A stretch of 64,000 nucleotides of DNA from Halanaerobium saccharolyticum subsp. saccharolyticum DSM 6643 (GTDB lineage: Bacteria > Bacillota > Halanaerobiia > Halanaerobiales > Halanaerobiaceae). The notes beneath the pieces were generated by a model. The model was not told the DNA's origin. It saw nothing but the letters and a program-made list of their open reading frames with translations, and did not search any database. Made by a program: the position numbers and the translations under genes. The stretch covers positions 310,001 to 374,000 of the forward strand of contig NZ_CAUI01000005.1 in NCBI RefSeq assembly GCF_000350165.1, written 5' to 3'. This document shows, piece by piece, positions 58,964 through 64,000 of the stretch. The first letter of the stretch is position 1, and the number at the start of each line of letters is the position of its first letter.

Positions 58964-60136
58964 ATGCCAGAACTAAACAAAAAAATAGATCAATTTAGTG
59001 ATTCAGTTATCAGGAGGATGACCCGGATAGCTAATAAATATGAGGCAATAAATCTGTCTCAGGGATTTCCAGACTTTGATCCACCAGAGGAATTGAAAGA
59101 ATCATTAAAAGAGGTAGCTGAAGGCAGTATTCACCAGTATTCGGTTACCTGGGGAGCACAAAACTTTAGAGAAGCTTTAGCCAGTAAACAGTCTAAATTC
59201 ATGGGCTTAGATATTGATCCAGAAAAAGAAATAGTTGTAACCTGTGGTAGTACAGAAGCAATGATGGCAGCTATGATGACAGTCTGCAGCCCGGGCGATA
59301 AAGTAGTTGTCTTTTCTCCTTTTTATGAAAATTATGCTGCTGATGCTATTCTCTCAGGTGCAGAACCGATTTATGTAAATTTAAAACCACCTGAGTTTAA
59401 TTTTGATCCAAAAGAACTAGAAGCAGCTTTAAAACAGGGAGTAAAAGCTTTAATTCTCTGTAATCCTTCAAATCCAAGTGGTAAAGTATTTAGCCGTTCT
59501 GAACTAGAAATCATTGCTGAACTTGTAGAAAAATATGATGCTTTTGTAATCACTGATGAGGTATATGAACATATTGTTTATCCTCCATATCAGCACACAT
59601 ATTTTGCTTCACTGCCAGGGATGTTTAAAAGAACTATTTCTTGTAGTTCACTTTCTAAAACATATTCAATAACCGGCTGGAGGCTCGGCTATTTAATAGC
59701 ACCAGCAGAGATAATTAATGGTGCCAAACAAATACATGATTTTTTAACTGTTGGCGCAGCCTCACCACTTCAAGAAGCAGCTGTCACAGCCCTAAAATTT
59801 GATGAACAATATTATCAAGAATTAGAGAAAAAATATGAAAAGAAAAGAGATTTTTTTCTAAAAGGTTTAGACGAAATTGGACTTAAATATACTAAACCTC
59901 AAGGCGCCTATTATATAATGGTTGATATAAGTGAATTTAATTTTGAAGATGACCTAGAATTTTGCGAGTGGATGATCAAAGAAGTCGGAGTTGCAGCAGT
60001 TCCAGGCTCTAGTTTTTTCAAAGACGATATTAATCATCTGATAAGGTTTCACTATGCCAAAAAGAAAGAGACTTTAAAAAAGGCTCTTGCCAGATTAGAA
60101 AAGTTACCGGAAAAAGCAAGGCAGAGAAATACTTAA
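58964..60136 (+). CDS. Class I PLP aminotransferase (methionine/aromatic type)
   Basis: 390-residue fold-type I aminotransferase. It has INLSQGFPDFDPPEELK at the start, TCGSTEAMMAAM, CNPSNPSGKVFSRSEL, DEVYEHIVY, and the PLP lysine in SLSKTYSITGWRLGY near residue 235. It resembles YbdL/MtnE-like and kynurenine aminotransferases, which accept methionine. Because it lies under the SAM riboswitch with metQ, its likely role is to interconvert methionine and 4-methylthio-2-oxobutanoate. AAGGAG precedes the ATG. Confidence 0.85.
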   Translation: MPELNKKIDQFSDSVIRRMTRIANKYEAINLSQGFPDFDPPEELKESLKEVAEGSIHQYSVTWGAQNFREALASKQSKFMGLDIDPEKEIVVTCGSTEAMMAAMMTVCSPGDKVVVFSPFYENYAADAILSGAEPIYVNLKPPEFNFDPKELEAALKQGVKALILCNPSNPSGKVFSRSELEIIAELVEKYDAFVITDEVYEHIVYPPYQHTYFASLPGMFKRTISCSSLSKTYSITGWRLGYLIAPAEIINGAKQIHDFLTVGAASPLQEAAVTALKFDEQYYQELEKKYEKKRDFFLKGLDEIGLKYTKPQGAYYIMVDISEFNFEDDLEFCEWMIKEVGVAAVPGSSFFKDDINHLIRFHYAKKKETLKKALARLEKLPEKARQRNT

Positions 60137-60169
60137 AATAATTTAAAAAGCAAAGGAAGTGTTTTAGAT

Positions 60170-61270
60170 ATGCATTTAGTAATGGGATCTCCCAATAGAT
60201 ACATGCAGGAAAAAAATATTTTAGCAGAAGCCGGTCAGCATATTGCTCCCCTGGGTAACAAGGCTTTACTAGTAGGTGATGATACTACATTAGAAGTAGT
60301 AAGAGAAAAACTTCATAATAGCTTAAAAGAAAATGGAATCACATTTAAAGAAGAGGTTTTTGGGGGAGAGGTAACAAAAAAGGAGTCGCATAGAATAGCT
60401 GATTTACTTGAAAATGATAAATTTGATTTAATTATCGGTATAGGTGGGGGTAAGGCGATTGATACAGCTAAAGCTGCAGCAGCTTTTTCAGATCGAAAAC
60501 TAATCACAATTCCTACAATTGCTTCAAACTGTGCTGCCTGGACTCCTTTATCCGTTTTTTACGATGAAAATGGTACTTTTGAAGAATATATTATTTTTCA
60601 ATATAGCCCGACTTTAGTTTTAGTAGATACTGAAATTATAGCTGATTCTCCTTTGAATTATTTTAAAGCTGGAATTGCAGATACAGTGGTTAAATTTTAT
60701 GAAGCTCGCGCTTCTGCTGCAGATAAAGAAAAAAATGTTCCAACAAGAGCAGCTTTAAAGATTGCGGAAGAATGTAAAGATGTTCTTTTTGAATATGGAG
60801 TTAAAGCTGCAGTTGATCTAGAAGCAAAAAAAGCAACTAAAGAATTAGAAAAAACTATTGATAGTATCATTGCACTGGGAGGAATGGTTGGTGGTATTGG
60901 TGATAATAACTGTCGTATTGCGGCAGCCCATGCTGTTCATAATGGTTTAACAGTTCTTCCTGAAACACATGATTTTTTACATGGAGAAAAAGTAGCTTTT
61001 GGCAATTTAGTTCAGCTGCAGCTGGAAAATTATGAAGCTGAATTTTATGAATTATTATCTCTGCTCAATAAATTAGATCAACCAGTTTCGCTGAAACAAT
61101 TAGGTTTGGAAAATGTGACTGAAAAAGATTTGGCTAAAGTTGCTGCTAAAAGCTGTATTCCAGAAGAATCTATCCACAATTTACCTTTTGCAGTAACTGA
61201 GAAAGCTGTTCTAGAAGCTATTATAAATGCTGATTATAAGGCTGAAAAATTTCTTGCAGAATTGAAATAG
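60170..61270 (+). CDS. Hydroxycarboxylate dehydrogenase (HcxA/YbdH, glycerol dehydrogenase family)
   Basis: 366-residue iron/zinc-type alcohol dehydrogenase. It has IIGIGGGKAIDTAKAAA (NAD(P) site), TIPTIASNCAAWTPLSV, and metal ligands in the second half (GIADTVVKF, AAHAVHNGL with His, HDFLHGEKVAFG). The pattern is close to E. coli YbdH (HcxA), an NADPH-dependent reductase of 2-oxo acids, whose gene neighbours methionine aminotransferase ybdL, as here. It could reduce 4-methylthio-2-oxobutanoate to the hydroxy acid. AAGGAAG precedes the ATG. Confidence 0.8.
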   Translation: MHLVMGSPNRYMQEKNILAEAGQHIAPLGNKALLVGDDTTLEVVREKLHNSLKENGITFKEEVFGGEVTKKESHRIADLLENDKFDLIIGIGGGKAIDTAKAAAAFSDRKLITIPTIASNCAAWTPLSVFYDENGTFEEYIIFQYSPTLVLVDTEIIADSPLNYFKAGIADTVVKFYEARASAADKEKNVPTRAALKIAEECKDVLFEYGVKAAVDLEAKKATKELEKTIDSIIALGGMVGGIGDNNCRIAAAHAVHNGLTVLPETHDFLHGEKVAFGNLVQLQLENYEAEFYELLSLLNKLDQPVSLKQLGLENVTEKDLAKVAAKSCIPEESIHNLPFAVTEKAVLEAIINADYKAEKFLAELK

Positions 61271-61356
61271 AACTTTATAGAAAAAATAATGATCAAATTT
61301 TTGGTTTTCAGGCTGCTGTTAAGCAATAATTCAGCAATATTCTTTGCCCTAAAGAC

Positions 61357-61385
61357 TTGTTTTATTGAATATTAAATGTTAAAAT
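61357..61385 (+). promoter_or_regulatory. Possible promoter of the HD-domain gene
   Basis: TTGTTT (61357-61362), 17 bases, TAAAAT (61380-61385); 65 bases before the ATG. Confidence 0.4.
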
Positions 61386-61449
61386 TTGATAGATGAAATG
61401 TTAATTTAATTATAAATAAGTAAATGTTAGGATATAGGAAGGTGCAAAA

Positions 61450-62169
61450 ATGAAGGAAAAGTTTATTGCTGATTTAAAAAAGACAGGAAAAAATGGAGTA
61501 GAAGATTTATTATCTTATTTAGAAGAAATTGATTTTTATGAGAAACCTGCAAGTATCAGACACCATTTAAATGTAACTGGTGGTTTATTGGAACATACTG
61601 AAAATGTTAAAAAAGAATATTTAAAGCTTAATCAAGAAACAAATGCAGGTATTCCCTGGGAAAATATTATAATTCAAGCATCGATGCATGATCTTGAAAA
61701 ATGCTTTGCTTACACCTCGGAGATGCAGCACACTATTACTGATGGTCAAAATAATTTTTTAAGAAGTTTAGTTAGAGATAATATGGATTTATATAATACT
61801 TATGGACTTGATAAATATGTTGAGAATAAGGAATTTATTATTTCTAAAGAGTATGCCAGTGATTTAATAAAATGGTTTAAAGATGGAAGAAATATCGCTC
61901 CACCTGATGTGAAAAGTGATTGGAATTATAATGAAGAGAACTTACCATTAAACCATTCTATGAGGGCAATACTGGAGGCTTCAAAATTTATTGAGCTGGA
62001 GCAGCGAGATGTGCTTGCTATTACTTATCATATGGGACCTTATGGCCCTTTTGATGAGCGGAAAAGATCTAAGGCTGAAGAACTTTATCCTGATGTAAGG
62101 CTTCTCCATTTAGCTGATTCTATAGCTACTAAGAAAGAAGATATCGAAGAAGCACTAAAAAATGACTAG
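61450..62169 (+). CDS. HD-domain phosphohydrolase family protein
   Basis: 239-residue protein with the metal-binding pattern of the HD superfamily: His in RHHLNVTGGLLEHTENV near residues 38-52, the HD pair in ASMHDLEKCF (His80-Asp81), and an acidic residue in LHLADSIATKK near the C terminus. HD proteins act on nucleotides or cyclic nucleotides and RNA ends; the substrate is not known. The motif spacing resembles the HD part of YhaM-type nucleases but no OB domain is present. AGGAAGGTG precedes the ATG. Confidence 0.78.
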   Translation: MKEKFIADLKKTGKNGVEDLLSYLEEIDFYEKPASIRHHLNVTGGLLEHTENVKKEYLKLNQETNAGIPWENIIIQASMHDLEKCFAYTSEMQHTITDGQNNFLRSLVRDNMDLYNTYGLDKYVENKEFIISKEYASDLIKWFKDGRNIAPPDVKSDWNYNEENLPLNHSMRAILEASKFIELEQRDVLAITYHMGPYGPFDERKRSKAEELYPDVRLLHLADSIATKKEDIEEALKND

Positions 62170-62179
62170 GAGACTGGAT

Positions 62180-62821
62180 ATGTATAATTTTTCTATGAGA
62201 ATGTTGAGATTGTTTTTTGGTTTATTTCTTTATGCTCTTGGAATAGTTGTTACCATGAATGCAAATATAGGTTTTGCGCCCTGGGAAGTTTTTCATAAAG
62301 GAATAGCAAATATTTCTGGATTTACAATTGGACAAATTTCTATAATGGTCGGTTTTTTGATCTGTATTTTAGTTTTATTAATGGGGGAAAAATTAGGTTT
62401 GGGAACACTTTTTAACATGCTGATGATTGGTATTTTTATAGATGTAATTATGTTTCTTGATTTTATACCTCATATAAAATCTTTTTACTATGGTGTCCCA
62501 ATGCTATTTTTGGGATTACTAATTATTGCTACTGCTTCTTTTTTCTATATATCTTCAGCTTTTGGTGCTGGTCCAAGAGACAGTTTGATGGTTGCTATAG
62601 AAAAAAAGACTGGTTTCAGTTCAGGTCTATCAAAAGGAATAATTGAAGCTGCAGTAGTATTAGCAGGCTGGTTTTTGGGTGGCCCGGTAGGTTTAGGAAC
62701 GGTAATTGCAGCTTTTGGAATTGGAGTTTGTATTGATCTTGTTTTTAAATTGTTTGATTTTAGACCCTCAGAAATAGAACATGAAACTTTTGCTAAAACA
62801 TACTCTAGAATTTTCGAATAA
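62180..62821 (+). CDS. YczE/YyaS/YitT-family membrane protein
   Basis: 213-residue integral membrane protein with about six helices. It has LYALGIVVTMNANIGFAPWEVFHKGIA at the N terminus, FGAGPRDSLMVAIEKKTGFS in the centre and GTVIAAFGIGVCIDLVF near the end, which match YczE-type proteins. Function is unknown (some relatives affect secondary-metabolite synthesis). ATG at 62162 overlaps the HD gene stop, but ATG at 62180 has AGGAG 7 bases upstream and is preferred. It is probably co-transcribed with the HD gene. Confidence 0.82.
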   Translation: MYNFSMRMLRLFFGLFLYALGIVVTMNANIGFAPWEVFHKGIANISGFTIGQISIMVGFLICILVLLMGEKLGLGTLFNMLMIGIFIDVIMFLDFIPHIKSFYYGVPMLFLGLLIIATASFFYISSAFGAGPRDSLMVAIEKKTGFSSGLSKGIIEAAVVLAGWFLGGPVGLGTVIAAFGIGVCIDLVFKLFDFRPSEIEHETFAKTYSRIFE

Positions 62822-62839
62822 AATAATTGATAGACTAAA

Positions 62840-62875
62840 AAAGCCACCTCTCATTTTATAATGATTGGTGGCTTT
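62840..62875. terminator. Bidirectional terminator between yczE-like and peroxiredoxin genes
   Basis: AAAGCCACC (62840-62848) pairs with GGTGGCTTT (62867-62875), perfect, flanked by A and T runs. Confidence 0.8.
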
Positions 62876-62890
62876 AATAATTTTCTTATT

Positions 62891-63454
62891 TTATATTTTT
62901 CCTACCAGATCAACTCCTGGCTTAAGAGTTTTGTTTCCTTCCTGCCATTTAGCTGGACAAGCTTCATTCGGATTTTCTCTTACATATTGAGCAGCTTTTA
63001 TTTTACTGACAATAGCACTGGCATCTCTTCCTAGATTTCCAGCATTGATTTCTACTCCTTGTACAATTCCATCTGGATCAATAATAAAAGTTGCACGATC
63101 AGCTAAGCCTTCTTCTTCAATTAAAACGTTAAAGTTTTTGCTAAGCTCATGCGAAGGATCTCCTACCATTACAAATTCAATTTCATTGATCGTTTGTGAA
63201 TTGTCATGCCAGGCTTTGTGGGTATAATGAGTGTCAGTGGAAACAGAATAGACTTCAACTCCAAGTTCTTTTAGATTATCATATTGACTTTGTAAATCCT
63301 TGAGCTCAGTTGGGCAAACAAAGGTAAAATCAGCTGGATAAAAAACTACTACACTCCACTGATCTTTTAAATCTTCCTCAGTAACCTCTAAAAATCGATT
63401 ATTTTGAAATGCTTGAGCTTTAAATGGTAATACTTCTTTTCCTACTAATGACAT
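62891..63454 (-). CDS. ahpC: 2-Cys peroxiredoxin (AhpC type)
   Basis: 187-residue thiol peroxidase that reduces hydrogen peroxide and organic peroxides. Peroxidatic Cys47 in [10 protein letters not shown] and resolving Cys166 in [10 protein letters not shown] near the C terminus are both present, with typical [15 protein letters not shown] in between. No AhpF is adjacent, so another reductase (thioredoxin or rubredoxin type) may recycle it. AGGAGG lies upstream, and a Fur/PerR-like palindrome at 63498-63514 precedes the start, suggesting peroxide- or iron-dependent control. Confidence 0.93.
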   Translation of the reverse strand: MSLVGKEVLPFKAQAFQNNRFLEVTEEDLKDQWSVVVFYPADFTFVCPTELKDLQSQYDNLKELGVEVYSVSTDTHYTHKAWHDNSQTINEIEFVMVGDPSHELSKNFNVLIEEEGLADRATFIIDPDGIVQGVEINAGNLGRDASAIVSKIKAAQYVRENPNEACPAKWQEGNKTLKPGVDLVGKI

Positions 63455-63497
63455 AATATGTACCTCCTATAGTTTTATTATAATTTATTTATCAGTA

Positions 63498-63514
63498 TTG
63501 ATAACTGTTATCAA
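63498..63514 (-). promoter_or_regulatory. Fur/PerR-like palindrome before ahpC
   Basis: TTGATAACTGTTATCAA is a perfect 8-1-8 palindrome, and its core TGATAACTGTTATCA matches the Fur-family 7-1-7 consensus TGATAATNATTATCA except at two bases. It lies 44 bases before the ahpC start. Confidence 0.6.
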
Positions 63515-63666
63515 ATAATATTATTACACATTATAATTTGTCTGTCAAGTCGATTTATAAAATAAGTAATAATTTTAATTTAGATAAATTAATTTCTATG
63601 ATACAATAAACTAAATTAATAATTAATAAAATGATAATTTATTTAATATAATATGAGGTGAGCTAA

Positions 63667-64000
63667 ATGCAGGAAACACCAAAGGGTAATCGTCCTCACA
63701 TTGGCGTATTTGGAAGAAGAAATGCTGGTAAATCAAGTTTGATTAATAGTTTAACAAACCAAGAACTGGCACTTGTTTCTGATGTTCCTGGTACGACTAC
63801 TGATCCAGTTTATAAAGCAATGGAATTACAGCCTTTAGGACCAGTGATTATGATTGATACAGCAGGAATTGATGATAGTGGTCAGTTGGGAGAATTAAGA
63901 GTTAAAAAGACACTGGAGATTATTAGAAAAATTGATTTAGCAGTTTTAGTTATTGATCCAGAACATGGAATAGAGAATTATGAGAAAGATTTACTAAACA
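63667..64000 (+). CDS. hydF: [FeFe]-hydrogenase maturation GTPase HydF, 3' end outside window
   Basis: The first 111 codons of a GTPase open to the end of the window. The start QETPKGNRPHIGVFGRRNAGKSS has the P-loop GRRNAGKS at residues 16-23. The switch-I region (SDVPGTTTDPVYKAMEL) and the G3 motif IDTAGIDD follow, and GELRVKKTLEIIRK ends the visible part; this is the HydF pattern. HydF scaffolds the di-iron subcluster of [FeFe] hydrogenase, so the organism can probably make hydrogen. GAGGTGA lies 6 bases before the ATG. The Fe-S-binding C-terminal domain is beyond the edge. Confidence 0.92.
   Translation, partial: MQETPKGNRPHIGVFGRRNAGKSSLINSLTNQELALVSDVPGTTTDPVYKAMELQPLGPVIMIDTAGIDDSGQLGELRVKKTLEIIRKIDLAVLVIDPEHGIENYEKDLLN

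Noticed and set aside
1-64000. Mobile elements, prophage, CRISPR arrays, tRNA or rRNA genes
   Set aside because: No transposase or integrase motif, no repeat-spacer structure, and no tRNA or rRNA sequence was recognised on either strand.

Overview
The window is an A+T-rich (about two thirds A+T by eye), gene-dense chromosomal segment. It most resembles an anaerobic, fermentative, halophilic Firmicute of the Halanaerobiales (Halanaerobium-like). This placement is an inference from several things: AAGGAGG-type ribosome binding sites, a SAM-I riboswitch, Gram-positive CsoR, YolD, CvfB, YczE and LexA-type elements, the [FeFe]-hydrogenase maturase HydF at the right edge, and several secreted rhodaneses next to a YedE transporter, as expected of a thiosulfate-using anaerobe. 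No rRNA, tRNA, transposase, phage gene or CRISPR array is visible.

Left part (1-20 kb). An acyl-CoA synthetase cut by the left edge is followed by housekeeping genes: pcm, a PutP-type symporter, exonuclease III, an OFA-type MFS carrier, a lipid kinase and an ArsC/LMW-phosphatase. Next come a secreted beta-helix-like protein, a short CvfB-like RNA-binding protein and a convergent SOS pair (Y-family polymerase and YolD), each preceded by a LexA-like box. A sugar cluster follows: dTDP-glucose 4,6-dehydratase, LysR regulator, WecE aminotransferase, a family 2 glycosyltransferase broken by a frameshift, and an ATP-grasp enzyme. It runs into a NitT/TauT-type ABC transporter, which converges on a second frameshifted glycosyltransferase (GT39/ArnT-like).

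Middle part (20-34 kb). Two exported double-rhodanese proteins, a CoA-disulfide reductase/rhodanese fusion and a YeeE/YedE sulfur transporter suggest thiosulfate or sulfane-sulfur metabolism. Between them lie a threonine-degradation operon (DAACS symporter, YheO-type regulator, threonine ammonia-lyase, RidA), with a roughly 280-nt structured leader and a 20-bp tandem repeat, and a taurine/sulfonate-type ABC transporter.

Metal island (34.6-45 kb, with a satellite at 55.7-57.1 kb). Two P-type ATPases of classes other than CopA (CPH and CPG motifs), stand-alone HMA chaperones, a Crp/Fnr regulator, a SAM-dependent methyltransferase, CopZ, an RseC-like protein, a 45-residue di-cysteine protein, CopA and CsoR lie together. 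Five copies of one 17-bp operator-like element, ATAC(A/C)TNNTAGGGGTAT, precede the copper genes. Three of them sit just downstream of near-identical TTGAC(A/T)-17-TATACT promoters. The fifth copy controls a distant DUF305-SHOCT-DUF302 operon, so the CsoR regulon appears to span at least 21 kb and to include several proteins of unknown role.

Right part (45-64 kb). Dps with tandem Fur/PerR-like boxes, HtpX, a protein of unknown function, an MIF-family tautomerase, a ZntB-like transporter, a lipoprotein paralogous to the secreted beta-helix protein, nicotinate phosphoribosyltransferase next to an ADP-ribosylglycohydrolase, a LysR/YeiH divergent pair, and a YhdH-type oxidoreductase. After the copper satellite and a short MGMT, a SAM riboswitch controls metQ, a methionine-type aminotransferase and an HcxA/YbdH-type dehydrogenase. 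The window ends with an HD-domain protein, a YczE-like membrane protein, a peroxiredoxin with a Fur/PerR-like palindrome, and the start of hydF.
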